Source: Deltaproteobacteria bacterium (GTDB lineage Bacteria; Myxococcota_A; UBA9042; PHBI01; JACKFB01). Taken from it: DNA of 64,000 nt. The translations under genes were made by a program, and so were the position numbers. The stretch is taken from the NCBI GenBank assembly GCA_020632695.1, contig JACKFB010000004.1, positions 186,001-250,000 of the forward strand, given 5' to 3'. Below the pieces are notes generated by a model that made no database searches, was not told the DNA's origin, and was given only the letters and a program-made list of their open reading frames with translations. Positions 16,680 through 25,839 of this stretch are shown here, one piece after another. How positions within the stretch are numbered: position 1 is the stretch's first letter; each line of letters begins with the position of its first letter.

Positions 16680-17114
16680 TCAGAGACCGAGGTCGTAGGT
16701 CTGGGGCTGCTGAGCCTGGTGCGGGTGCTCGGCGCCCGCGTAGACTTTCAGCTTCTTGTACATCTGGCGCCCGAGGGGGCCGCGCGGCAGCATGCCCTTG
16801 ACGGCAGCCTCGACCAGCGCCGTGGGGCGCTTCTCCAACAGCTTCTCGGCGGTCAGCGTGCGGACGCCGCCCATGTAGCCGGTGTGGTGCTGGTAGAGCT
16901 TCTTCTGGGGCTTGGTACCCGTCAGGACGGCCTTCTCGGCGTTGACGACGACCACGAAGTCCCCGCAGTCGGCGTGGGGCGTGTAGGTCGGCTTGTGCTT
17001 GCCGCGAAGGATCGACGCGACGCGCGCGGCCGCCCGACCGAGAGTGAGACCCGCCACGTCCACGACCAGCCACTGGCGGTCGATCGTGTTGGGGTTGTAG
17101 CTGACAGTGCTCAT
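16680..17114 (-). CDS. rplM: 50S ribosomal protein L13
   Basis: Early-assembling large-subunit protein of 144 aa. Recognised by WLVVDVAGLTLGRAAARVAS near the N-terminus, the GDFVVVVNAEKAVLTG segment, and the conserved MLPRGPLGRQMYKKLKVYAG region. It is first in the rplM-rpsI operon, with a well-matched promoter at 17229-17257 and a leader of about 110 nt that could hold autoregulatory structure. Confidence 0.97.
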   Translation of the reverse strand: MSTVSYNPNTIDRQWLVVDVAGLTLGRAAARVASILRGKHKPTYTPHADCGDFVVVVNAEKAVLTGTKPQKKLYQHHTGYMGGVRTLTAEKLLEKRPTALVEAAVKGMLPRGPLGRQMYKKLKVYAGAEHPHQAQQPQTYDLGL

Positions 17115-17228
17115 GCTGGGTGTCCTGTGATGTCTCGGGCCAGCCCCGAACCCACCTGCCGTCCCCTTGGGGGTCGGTCACCGAAGGAGACCGAGCGCCT
17201 CGTGAGGGGCGGACCGTGGAACCGCGGC
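17115..17228 (-). promoter_or_regulatory. 5' leader of rplM-rpsI
   Basis: About 110 nt of untranslated leader. A stem-loop with CGGTC/GACCG arms lies at 17175-17193. L13 operons in several bacteria are autoregulated through leader RNA, so a regulatory role is plausible, but no conserved motif was identified. Confidence 0.35.
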
Positions 17229-17257
17229 TTGATAAGGGGTTCTGCCCGCATTGTCAA
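17229..17257 (-). promoter_or_regulatory. Sigma-70-type promoter of rplM-rpsI
   Basis: On the minus strand: TTGACA (17257-17252), 17-bp spacer, TATCAA (17234-17229). Strong -35 match, as expected for ribosomal-protein genes. Confidence 0.68.
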
Positions 17258-17294
17258 CCGGTTTCACTTGGAAGCGGCGGGCGTGATGGTCGTG

Positions 17295-18458
<1,164 letters not shown>

Positions 18459-18512
18459 GGTCGCGCCTCCTCGCCCGTGGACGGCCCCTTCCCGGGGCTC
18501 GCGGGGGCGACC

Positions 18513-18541
18513 TTCCTACTCGCGCTGTCGCGGCAGGTCAA
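18513..18541 (-). promoter_or_regulatory. Sigma-70-type promoter of metK
   Basis: On the minus strand: TTGACC (18541-18536), 17-bp spacer, TAGGAA (18518-18513). Fits the recurring pattern in this window. Confidence 0.58.
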
Positions 18542-18598
18542 GCAGGAGCCCACCTTGCGCTGCGGCGGCGGCGTCGCGTCGCGACGCCCGCCTCCGGA

Positions 18599-19510
18599 TC
18601 AGGGCATGAAGTAGCGCAGGCCCAGCGAGATGGTCCATCCGCCGCCATGGTCGACGGCCTTCGCCAGCGCGAAGTCGCCGGCCACCACCGAGGAGACGTA
18701 GCCGAGGCCCACCGTGACGCGCTTCTCGTCCAGGATGTTGTCCAGGATGAAGCCCGTGCGGGTCACCACCGAGCCACCCAGGAGCGCCTGGGTCCCGAAG
18801 GAGTACGACGGAGTGAGCTTGTCCTCCGTCTGCAGGTCCAGATCGGTGTCGAAGGAGATCTCGACCTTGCCGAGGATGGCGGTGAGTCCGAAGCCGACCT
18901 TGCGGGGAGCCTCGGTGACGGTCTTGGTGTCGATGAGGTTCTGACCGACGACGCCCAGGCGGATGACGCGGGCTATCTCGAGGATCAGGCCGGAGTCGAT
19001 GGTCAGGAACGAGGGGTCCTTGTTGAGCGGATCCGCTGCCGCGGCGAACTCGCGCTTGAGGTTCAGATAGTGGATGCCCAGGCCCACGCTGAACGCGACC
19101 GAGTCCCAGGCGTGCCCGGCGGCGAGGCCGCCGCGGATGCGGTGACCGTGCCGGGAGCCGCCGCCCTCTTCAGACGTGATGAAGGTGTAGGCCATCCCCA
19201 TCGCCAGGGCGGGGTTGGTCTTCGAGTCGACCGCCGACGCGCCGATGGCGTGTCCGGGCTGGTCGCCGGTGTAGGAGTAGCCCGCCTCGAAGGAGTACTG
19301 GTGATTCATCCCCATGCCGGCGGGGTTGAAGTAGAGGCCGGCGGCGCCCGTCGCGCTGGAGCGGACGGCGTCGCCGAGGCCGAGGGCCGCCGCCGGGGCG
19401 CCGTCTTCGCGGGCGTGGCCCGGGCGTGCGAGCGCGGTCGCCATCATCAGGATGGCAGACCCGAGCAGCAGAGGGGCGCGGGTGCGACAGTGGAGTGCGG
19501 GTCGGGTCAT
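18599..19510 (-). CDS. Predicted outer-membrane beta-barrel protein (FadL/PorV-like)
   Basis: Secreted 303-aa protein. A signal peptide ends near GHA at residue 33. A GDAVRSSATGAAGLYFNPAGM segment near 42-62 resembles the start of the mature domain in FadL/OmpP1-like and PorV-like barrels, where A...NPAG is common. The rest alternates polar and hydrophobic residues in Gly-rich strands and ends LGLRYFMP, consistent with a beta-barrel. ATG 19510 is chosen because it begins a normal signal peptide; the longer ORF upstream is Pro/Gly-rich without an RBS. Substrate unknown. It has its own promoter. Confidence 0.7.
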   Translation of the reverse strand: MTRPALHCRTRAPLLLGSAILMMATALARPGHAREDGAPAAALGLGDAVRSSATGAAGLYFNPAGMGMNHQYSFEAGYSYTGDQPGHAIGASAVDSKTNPALAMGMAYTFITSEEGGGSRHGHRIRGGLAAGHAWDSVAFSVGLGIHYLNLKREFAAAADPLNKDPSFLTIDSGLILEIARVIRLGVVGQNLIDTKTVTEAPRKVGFGLTAILGKVEISFDTDLDLQTEDKLTPSYSFGTQALLGGSVVTRTGFILDNILDEKRVTVGLGYVSSVVAGDFALAKAVDHGGGWTISLGLRYFMP

Positions 19511-19559
19511 CGAGGTCACCGCCGTCGGGCCGCATGCGGGCGGTCCCGGATCGGGCCGA

Positions 19560-19588
19560 AGGCTATGGCTCCCAACGTGCGGCGTCAA
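19560..19588 (-). promoter_or_regulatory. Promoter of the 18.6-19.5 kb outer-membrane gene
   Basis: On the minus strand: TTGACG (19588-19583), 17-bp spacer, TAGCCT (19565-19560). The predicted start is about 43 nt upstream of the ATG at 19510. Confidence 0.52.
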
Positions 19589-19666
19589 AGTTTCTTCCCC
19601 GAACGATCGTGCGTTAGTCTCGCAGAGTGGCGCCCGCAGGGGACGTCACACTGAACGGAGGCGCCG

Positions 19667-19849
19667 ATGGGTGAGGACGGAAAGAGCAGCTCCATCCTGG
19701 ACTGGGTCGTGGGGATCCTGATCTTCTTCGCCGTCTTCGCGGTGGTGAAGTTCGTACTGCACATCGTCCTGGGCCTGGTGACCTGGCTGGTGATGGCCGT
19801 GATCGCGGTGGTGGTGACCGTCGCCATCATGGGACGCATCCGGCGATGA
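19667..19849 (+). CDS. Small membrane protein, 60 aa
   Basis: Starts at ATG 19667 with CGGAGG 7 nt upstream. After an eleven-residue polar N-terminus nearly the whole chain is hydrophobic (about 12-56), enough for two transmembrane helices, and it ends GRIRR. No family recognised. Its stop overlaps the start of the next gene (ATGA), so the two are translationally coupled and probably work together. Confidence 0.65.
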   Translation: MGEDGKSSSILDWVVGILIFFAVFAVVKFVLHIVLGLVTWLVMAVIAVVVTVAIMGRIRR

Positions 19850-20529
19850 ACGTCCGGGCCGCGCGCACGGTGCTGCTCAGCCTGGCGGTGCTCGCCATGG
19901 CGGCCCCGACGGCGCGCTCCGCCCAGTCCGCCTGGGGGACGACGCTTCGCTTCTGGGGCTTCGCGCCCGACGGCTCGTCGGCTGCGTGGAGCCGCTACGA
20001 GACGCAGCGGCCGCGCGCGGGCCAGGAGGTCCACACCCTCGAGCAGCACGAGCACCGCCGCATCGTCGACGGGTCCTTCGGTGCGCCGATGCCGGGGCCC
20101 GACCCCCGCAACCCCGACGGGTGGGCGCGCAGCCACGGCTTCCGTCGCGACGCCCTCGAGCGCACCACCGTCAAGGACCACACCCACTGGTTCACCGCCC
20201 CCGAGGGCATCTACGAGATCGCCATCGACGTGGGCAAGCGGCTGGTCTGGGAGCTCCGGTTCGACGGCAAGGCCATCGTCCGACAGGCCTTCGACCAGCT
20301 CTACGTCCAGATGCTGCCGACCGTCTACCCGTCGCCGGACCGGCGCTATCTGGTGGTGGTGATGGAGACCGACACCGGCTGGTCGGTCAACGCCGATCTG
20401 GTGCTGGTGCCGCTGCCCGCTTCCATCCGTGAGCGCTTCCTGGAGGCGAATCGCGCGCTGGGGGAGGCGGTGCGCCGGGACGCGCCGCCACAGCCCGGCA
20501 AGAGCGACCCCGCGCCGGACGAGCCCTGA
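19846..20529 (+). CDS. Secreted protein of unknown function
   Basis: The 227-aa product has a signal peptide (about 1-25, cleavage near ARSAQS) and a mature domain starting TTLRFWGFAPDGSSAAWSRYE, a pattern seen in secreted proteins that report on their own state, such as TolB/WD-like modules. No Cys lipobox. No catalytic motif recognised. It ends in a Pro/Asp-rich tail (PGKSDPAPDEP) whose DNA is the beginning of a 103-bp tandem duplication. Coupled to the upstream membrane protein by ATGA. Confidence 0.6.
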   Translation: MNVRAARTVLLSLAVLAMAAPTARSAQSAWGTTLRFWGFAPDGSSAAWSRYETQRPRAGQEVHTLEQHEHRRIVDGSFGAPMPGPDPRNPDGWARSHGFRRDALERTTVKDHTHWFTAPEGIYEIAIDVGKRLVWELRFDGKAIVRQAFDQLYVQMLPTVYPSPDRRYLVVVMETDTGWSVNADLVLVPLPASIRERFLEANRALGEAVRRDAPPQPGKSDPAPDEP

Positions 20530-20702
20530 GAGCCCGTAGCGCAACGACGAGAGCCGTCTCCAGGCGCAGAGGCCGTCTCCAGACGCGCCGCCTCGGCTCG
20601 GCAAGAGCGACCCCGCGCCGGACTAGCCCTGAGAGCCCGTAGCGCAACGACGAGAGCCGTCTCCAGGCGCAGAGGCCGTCTCCAGACGCGCCGCCCGCCG
20701 CC
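20497..20702 (+). repeat. 103-bp tandem duplication of the 3' end of the secreted-protein gene
   Basis: Copy one (20497-20599) covers the last codons and stop of the gene plus about 70 bp downstream; copy two (20600-20702) repeats it nearly perfectly, with GACGAG changed to GACTAG. Each copy also holds two internal GCCGTCTCCAG-type subrepeats. The rest of the 339-bp gap to the next gene has no coding evidence. Confidence 0.9.
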
Positions 20703-20797
20703 TCGGCGTTCCGGACCTGCCAGGCGACATCGTTGATATCGCTCGGGCCTGGACCCGGCCGCGCCTCGCCGGTCCGGCTCACCCTCATGGCAGCTGC

Positions 20798-20829
20798 GGG
20801 GCGAGAGCGCGCGTCGCGCGCCTCGCCCC
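20798..20829. terminator. 15-bp stem hairpin between convergent genes
   Basis: GGGGCGAG + GCGCGCG pairs with CGCGCGC + CTCGCCCC, giving 15 bp with one bulged A and a minimal loop. It lies about 40 nt past the stop of the minus-strand gene at 20869 and downstream of the plus-strand gene ending 20529, so it may terminate both. No U tract. Confidence 0.5.
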
Positions 20830-20868
20830 CATCGCCATCGCGCCGACCTGCGAGGGCCGGCCGCGAGC

Positions 20869-21852
20869 TCAGCCGCTCTCTTCCTCGCCCGCCCCGCGGA
20901 CGCCGGTGCCCGAGCCCACACCGAGCAGGTTCTTGCGAGCGCGCTCGACGTCGTCGCGCGAGAACCCACGCCAGCGCTCGACGCCGGTCTCGGTCGAGGG
21001 CTTGGCTTCGGCGGCGCGGGCCGCCTTCTGCCGCTCACCCTTCTTCACGCGCTTGGGCCCGCTGGGCCGCGCCTCGGCCGCCGCCGCTCCCTCTCCTTCT
21101 CCCTCGCCAGACTCCGGCGGAGCGGTCGGGACGGGATGCGGCATGGTGCGCGGGCGCGTCTTGAGGCGCACCCGGGCGCCGCGGCGCGCGGCGGTCTCGC
21201 CCGCTCGCTCGGCGCTCGTCGCCTCCTCGGCGGCGCGGGCCACGCGGCCCCGCTGGGCCACCGCGGCGGCGGTCCCGCGCGCGGCGCCCTTGGCCTTGGA
21301 CTTGCTCTTGCCCTTGCTCTTGCGCGCGCTGGGCTTCGGCGGCGCGCCCGCGTCGGCGTCGCGCACCAGCTTCCAGTGCCCGTTGCCGTCACCCTCGAAG
21401 AGCTCGTCGCGCTGCTTGCCCAGGGCGATCTTCAGCGCGCGCTTGGGGCTGGCGTCGGTCATGCGGTTGTCCACGACGGCCTGCAGCAGCTCGGCCTCGC
21501 TGTGCCACCCGGGATTCTGCTGCATCCAGACTTCCAGCGCGTCACCCACACGCTTGCGGCTGCGCCGCTTCGACGTGCCTGCCCGCCGCGCGGGCGGGGG
21601 GGAGACTGCCGCCGCTCGCGCCGTCGGCACTGTCGCGCGGCGCGGCGGGGTCGCGGCGGCCTGCTCGGCGCCGGGCGACGCGACGTAGTCGGCGCCCTGG
21701 CCCGCGATGAGGCGGGCGGCCTGCAAGATGCGAATCAGCGGCTCGATGTTCCCGACGGCCACCGAGATGCGAGTGTCTCCCATGGTGATCTGCGCCATCC
21801 CGCCCGAAACGGCGATGTGCGTGCTGATGACCTGAGAATCAGATTGAGCCAT
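20869..21852 (-). CDS. Unknown protein with putative winged-helix segment and basic Ala/Lys/Arg tail
   Basis: The 327-aa product has three parts. Residues 1-60 are a compact hydrophobic/polar domain (ISTHIAVSGGMAQITMG). Residues about 100-165 (KRVGDALEVWMQQNPGWHSEAELLQAV... ELFEGDGNGHWKLV) resemble a small winged-helix module. The last 160 residues are low-complexity and rich in Lys, Arg, Ala and Ser (SKGKSKSKAKGAARG), like histone-H1-type or nucleoid-binding tails. DNA or RNA binding is an inference. ATG 21852 has GGAGA about 9 nt upstream. Monocistronic. Confidence 0.6.
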   Translation of the reverse strand: MAQSDSQVISTHIAVSGGMAQITMGDTRISVAVGNIEPLIRILQAARLIAGQGADYVASPGAEQAAATPPRRATVPTARAAAVSPPPARRAGTSKRRSRKRVGDALEVWMQQNPGWHSEAELLQAVVDNRMTDASPKRALKIALGKQRDELFEGDGNGHWKLVRDADAGAPPKPSARKSKGKSKSKAKGAARGTAAAVAQRGRVARAAEEATSAERAGETAARRGARVRLKTRPRTMPHPVPTAPPESGEGEGEGAAAAEARPSGPKRVKKGERQKAARAAEAKPSTETGVERWRGFSRDDVERARKNLLGVGSGTGVRGAGEEESG

Positions 21853-22211
21853 GTGCAGGGTCTCCAGGTGAGTCCGGTTGCCGTGGTCTCCGGGCTATAT
21901 GCTCCGGTAATCACCACATGAACCATACTTCGCAACGTTTCACGGTCTGAAGGTGTTGGATATTCCGCGGCAGCAGTACTGTACACACTCCCCGAACCGC
22001 CGGCAAGCCGAAGCGAAGGATCCTCCCGCGTTCCGCGCCAGATCGGCTCGAAGCGTGGATGTGCCGGGATTCTCGCGACGCCGCGGCGGTCACTTCCGGC
22101 GGCCGAGGACCGCGCCCCTCAGGGGCGCCGCTCCGCGTTGACGGAGCCGCACGGGACGGCTAGGGTGCGCCCGCCTCGACGTCGCAGCCTGCGCCCGTCC
22201 AGGGGGTGGAG
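21853..22211. other. 359-bp intergenic region between divergent genes
   Basis: Noticeably less G+C-rich on its left side (21900-21990), as expected of promoter DNA; a -10-like TATAGC lies on the minus strand near 21895, facing the 20869-21852 gene, without a convincing -35. On the right it holds the promoter of threonine ammonia-lyase. No ORF with an RBS. Confidence 0.6.
22138..22166 (+). promoter_or_regulatory. Promoter of the threonine ammonia-lyase unit
   Basis: TTGACG (22138-22143), 17-bp spacer, TAGGGT (22161-22166). The leader would be about 40 nt. Same -10 as gyrA. Confidence 0.6.
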
Positions 22212-23450
22212 ATGGCCGGCGATCCACGCGAAAGCCTTGAGCTGCCGGTCTGCTTCGCGGATGTCGAAGCGGCTCGCGCGCGCATCCGCGACTCGATCTA
22301 CCAGTCGCCCTGCGCCTTGTCGGCGACCCTGAGCCGCTCGCTCGAGGCCAAGGTCTATCTGAAGCTCGAGAACCTCCAGATGACCGGCTCCTTCAAGGAG
22401 CGCGGCGCGATGAACAAGCTGGCCACGCTCACCGAGGCGGAGCGGGCGGCGGGGGTGGTCGCCGCGAGCGCCGGGAATCACGCCCAGGGCGTGGCCTATC
22501 ACGCCAATCGCCTCGGCATCGACGCGCTGATCGTGATGCCCGAGTACACGCCCCTCATCAAGGTGTCGTCGACGCGGCGCTACGGCGCCACGGTGCGCCT
22601 CGAGGGGGTGGGCTGGGACGACGCGCAGGCGGTCGCGCGCCGCATCGCCGACGAGGAGGGGCGGACGCTCATCCATCCTTTCGATGACGCGGCGATCATC
22701 GCGGGACAGGGCACGGTGGGCCTGGAGCTGCTGGAGCAGAACCCCTACCTGGACGCCATCGTGGTCCCCATCGGCGGCGGCGGCCTCATCGCCGGGATCG
22801 CCGTGGCGATCAAGGAGACCAACCCGCGCATCAAGGTCTACGGCGTCGAGGCGGCCGCGATGCCCGGGATGAAGACCAGCGTGGCGGCGGGCAAGCCGGT
22901 CGCGGTCCCCGCGGCGCGCACGCTGGCGGACGGCATCGCGGTGGGGCGCGTCGGCGAGCTCACCCACGCCATCGTCTCGCGCTACGTGGACGATATCGTC
23001 ACCGTGGACGACGAGGAGATCGCCTCGGCCATCCTGACCCTGCTGGAGGTCGAGAAGGCGGTGGTCGAGGCCTCGGGCGCCGCGCCGCTGGCGGCGATCG
23101 TCAACGGCCGGCTGCCGGTGGCCGGGCGCAAGGTGGCGCTCATCTGTTCGGGCGGCAATATCGACGTGACAGTGCTCAGCCGCATCATCGAGCGCGGGCT
23201 GGTCAAGGACGGCCGCATGGTGCGGATGTGGGCGACCATCGCCGACTCGCCCGGGTCACTGGCGCGCTTCGCCGACATCCTGGCGCGGCTGCGTTGCAAT
23301 GTGCTCGAGATCGGCCACGACCGTGCCTTCATGCGGGGGCCGGTCGGCACCACGCGGGTCACCGTGACCATGGAGACTCGCGGTCACGAGCATATCGAGG
23401 ACATCGTCTCGGCGCTGACCGACGCCGGCATCGAGGTGCATCTCCCGTGA
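22212..23450 (+). CDS. ilvA: Threonine ammonia-lyase (threonine dehydratase) with ACT domain
   Basis: PLP enzyme that deaminates threonine to 2-oxobutanoate, the first step toward isoleucine, or a catabolic role. The product is 412 aa. The catalytic domain has TGSFKERGA (Lys62 binds PLP), AASAGNHAQGVAYHA, and the phosphate-binding IGGGGLIAGIA loop near 193; a single C-terminal ACT-like domain (about 330-412) suggests amino-acid regulation. This is the shorter TdcB/one-ACT type rather than the two-ACT biosynthetic form. ATG 22212 follows AGGGGG; a GTG at 22206 is possible. It is coupled to the next gene by GTGA. Confidence 0.9.
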   Translation: MAGDPRESLELPVCFADVEAARARIRDSIYQSPCALSATLSRSLEAKVYLKLENLQMTGSFKERGAMNKLATLTEAERAAGVVAASAGNHAQGVAYHANRLGIDALIVMPEYTPLIKVSSTRRYGATVRLEGVGWDDAQAVARRIADEEGRTLIHPFDDAAIIAGQGTVGLELLEQNPYLDAIVVPIGGGGLIAGIAVAIKETNPRIKVYGVEAAAMPGMKTSVAAGKPVAVPAARTLADGIAVGRVGELTHAIVSRYVDDIVTVDDEEIASAILTLLEVEKAVVEASGAAPLAAIVNGRLPVAGRKVALICSGGNIDVTVLSRIIERGLVKDGRMVRMWATIADSPGSLARFADILARLRCNVLEIGHDRAFMRGPVGTTRVTVTMETRGHEHIEDIVSALTDAGIEVHLP

Positions 23451-24898
23451 TTCGTGCTGATCTGCGTACGGCGGTGGCGCTCTTCGTCATCGTCGCAGCC
23501 GCGTACGGCCTGACGGCGTGGGACCGACTGCTGCGTCCGTCGCCCCAGTTCCACTTCGTCGACCTGGCACAGTCCTTCCTGGACGGGCGCCTGGACACCG
23601 ACACCCCCGAGCAGCCGGCGTGGCGCACCGAGAGTGGCGATCCGCGCGGCTACCGCGACGCCATCCGCCGCACCGTCGACGCCGGCGGCTGGAACGACTG
23701 GGCCGCCATCCGCACGCTCACCCTGCGCGACGGCACGGTCGTGCGCGGCGTGTTCCCCTGGGCAGGCGCCCAGGACGAGACCAGGCACCTCTTCCACACC
23801 CTCGACAACGAGGAGCGGAAGGTGGTCATCCCCGGCGATCTCGCCCGCACCTGCGGCGAGAACGGGCGCAGCCTGTGCGACCGCACCGACCACTACGTCT
23901 CGTTCCCGCCCTTCCCGGGCGTCGCCATGATCCCTTTCGTCGCCGTCTGGGGCTACGACACCAACGACGTGCTGATCACCGTCCTGGTCGGCGCGCTGAA
24001 CGCGGTGCTGCTCTTCCTCTTCCTGCAGTTGCTGGTGCGCCGCGGCCACTCGACGCGCTCGCGCCGCGACAACGCCTGGCTCGCCATCGCGTTCGCGCTG
24101 GGCACCGCCGCCTTCTTCGCCTCGAACCGCGGCGAGGTCTGGTTCTCTGCCCTGGTCTTCGGCGTCGCCCTCAACGTGCTCTTCATGATGGCGGCGCTGG
24201 ACCTGCGCCACCCGATCCTGGCCGGGCTCTTCCTGGGTCTGGGCATGGCCACCCGCACGCCCATCGCGTTCTGCGTCGCGTTCTTCGCGTGGCAGCTCTT
24301 CATGCCGCAGAACCGCTGGCAGTCCGGGCGGTGGCGCGAGATCCTGGTCAAGGGCACCCTCTTCTCGCTCCCGCTGCTCGCCGTCGGCGGGCTCCTGCTC
24401 GCCTACAACCAGGCCCGCTTCGGCCTGCCCTTCGAGTTCGGCCACAGCTTCCTCTCGGGCGGGGCGGCGGACCGCGTGCGCGACCACGGCCTCTTCAGCA
24501 CCTGGTATCTGAACCTCAATCTGCAGGCCGCGCTGGTCAACGTGCCCCGCGTCATCGGCGACGCCCCCTTCGTCCTGATCACCAAGCACGGCCTGGGCCT
24601 GCTCTTCTCGACCCCGATCCTCTTCCTGCTGATGCGCCCGGCGGCGATGCCGCCCATCCGTCGAGCCCTGTGGCTCGCCGTGGCCGCCGCAGCCATCCCG
24701 GGGCTGCTCTACCAGAACACCGGCTGGGAGCAGTTCGCCTACCGCTTCGCCATGGACTACCTGCCCTACCTCATCGCGCTGCTGGCCGTGGGCGGCCGCC
24801 CGCTGACCGGCCGCGTCAAGGCCGTCATCCTCTTCGGCGTCGCCGTGAACCTCTTCGGCGCCATCACCTTCGGCCGCATGCCCTGGTTCTACTATTGA
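23447..24898 (+). CDS. Polytopic membrane protein, glycosyltransferase-like
   Basis: The 483-aa product has about 10 predicted transmembrane helices and a large loop after the first helix (about residues 30-160) rich in charged residues. The general plan (N-terminal helix, large loop, many helices, Arg/Trp-rich short loops such as NRGEVWFS and NTGWEQFAYRF) resembles C-type membrane glycosyltransferases of the PMT/DUF2029 kind, but the acidic catalytic loop is not convincingly identified. GTG start overlaps the ilvA stop; its own stop overlaps the next gene's TTG. Function uncertain. Confidence 0.65.
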   Translation: MIRADLRTAVALFVIVAAAYGLTAWDRLLRPSPQFHFVDLAQSFLDGRLDTDTPEQPAWRTESGDPRGYRDAIRRTVDAGGWNDWAAIRTLTLRDGTVVRGVFPWAGAQDETRHLFHTLDNEERKVVIPGDLARTCGENGRSLCDRTDHYVSFPPFPGVAMIPFVAVWGYDTNDVLITVLVGALNAVLLFLFLQLLVRRGHSTRSRRDNAWLAIAFALGTAAFFASNRGEVWFSALVFGVALNVLFMMAALDLRHPILAGLFLGLGMATRTPIAFCVAFFAWQLFMPQNRWQSGRWREILVKGTLFSLPLLAVGGLLLAYNQARFGLPFEFGHSFLSGGAADRVRDHGLFSTWYLNLNLQAALVNVPRVIGDAPFVLITKHGLGLLFSTPILFLLMRPAAMPPIRRALWLAVAAAAIPGLLYQNTGWEQFAYRFAMDYLPYLIALLAVGGRPLTGRVKAVILFGVAVNLFGAITFGRMPWFYY

Positions 24899-25830
24899 AC
24901 CCGGGACCTCAGGCCGTGCTGGACACCATCGGCGGCACCCCGCTGGTCGAGCTGTCCCGGCTGGCGCCGAAGCCCGGCGTGCGGCTCTTCGCCAAGCTCG
25001 AGGGGCAGAACCCCAGCGGCAGCGTGAAGGACCGCGTCGCCCGCGCGCTGGTCGAGGAGTGCGAGGCCCGACACGCCCTGGTGCCCGGCTCGCTGCTGGT
25101 CGAGGCCAGCACCGGCAACACGGCGATAGCCCTGGCGGTGGTGGCCAAGCAGAAGGGGTATAGGCTGAAGGTGGTGGTGCCCGAGGGCGTCGCGCCGTCC
25201 ATCGGCTACATCCTGGAGACCCTCGGTGTCGAATGCGTGGAGAGCCCGCCCATGGCCGGCATGCGCGGCGCCATCGAGCTGGCCGACCGGGTCGCTCGGG
25301 CCGAGGGTGGGGTGCTGACCGGGCAGTTCTACAGCCAGGCCAACATCGACGCGCACTACCAGGGCACGGGGCGCGAGATCCTGGCCCAGCTCCCGACGGT
25401 GACCCACTTCGTCGCTGGCATCGGTACCGGCGGCACCGTCACCGGCGTGGCGCGCTGCCTGAAGGACCACCTGCCCGACGTGCGGGTCATCGGCGTCGAG
25501 CCGCACATGGGCGAGGTGCTGCAAGGGATCCGCTGCGTCGACGAGGGGTTTGCGCCGCCGCTGCTCGACCTGGACCGCCTCGACGGGCGCTTCCTGGTCT
25601 CGGCGGCCCAGGCGCTCCAGCTCTGCAAGCGCGTGGCGGTCGAGGAGGGGCTGCTGGTGGGGGTGTCGTCGGGGGCCACGCTGCACGTGGCGCTGCGCCT
25701 GGCCGAGCGCGTCGAGGCGGCGCAGATCGTCTGCATGTTCGCCGACAGCGGCGCCAAGTACCTGCCGGCGAACCCGTGGGAGGCGGCGATGGCCTTGGAC
25801 CCGCGTCTCGACGAGGTGCACTGGTGGTAG
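24895..25830 (+). CDS. Cysteine synthase-family PLP enzyme
   Basis: Beta-replacement PLP enzyme related to O-acetylserine sulfhydrylase (CysK/CysM). The 311-aa product has NPSGSVKDR (Lys45 Schiff base) and the phosphate loop GIGTGGTVTGV near 181. The family's TSGNTG substrate-binding loop reads STGNTA (72-77), an unusual transposition, so the acceptor or donor may differ from O-acetylserine. TTG 24895 overlaps the upstream stop (TTGA), which suggests translational coupling; GTG 24916 is the alternative and would remove seven residues before LDTIGGTPLVEL. It may supply cysteine or a related amino acid. Tail-to-tail with dedA. Confidence 0.82.
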   Translation: MNPGPQAVLDTIGGTPLVELSRLAPKPGVRLFAKLEGQNPSGSVKDRVARALVEECEARHALVPGSLLVEASTGNTAIALAVVAKQKGYRLKVVVPEGVAPSIGYILETLGVECVESPPMAGMRGAIELADRVARAEGGVLTGQFYSQANIDAHYQGTGREILAQLPTVTHFVAGIGTGGTVTGVARCLKDHLPDVRVIGVEPHMGEVLQGIRCVDEGFAPPLLDLDRLDGRFLVSAAQALQLCKRVAVEEGLLVGVSSGATLHVALRLAERVEAAQIVCMFADSGAKYLPANPWEAAMALDPRLDEVHWW

Positions 25831-25839
25831 GCGCCAGGG

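Noticed and set aside
13996..16698. A 900-aa plus-strand frame over the ArnT-like gene and rpsI
   Set aside because: It opposes a recognised membrane transferase and ribosomal protein S9 and contains only charged low-complexity peptide.
18459..18512. A SAM riboswitch in the metK leader
   Set aside because: The predicted leader is only about 50 nt and shows no conserved aptamer features.
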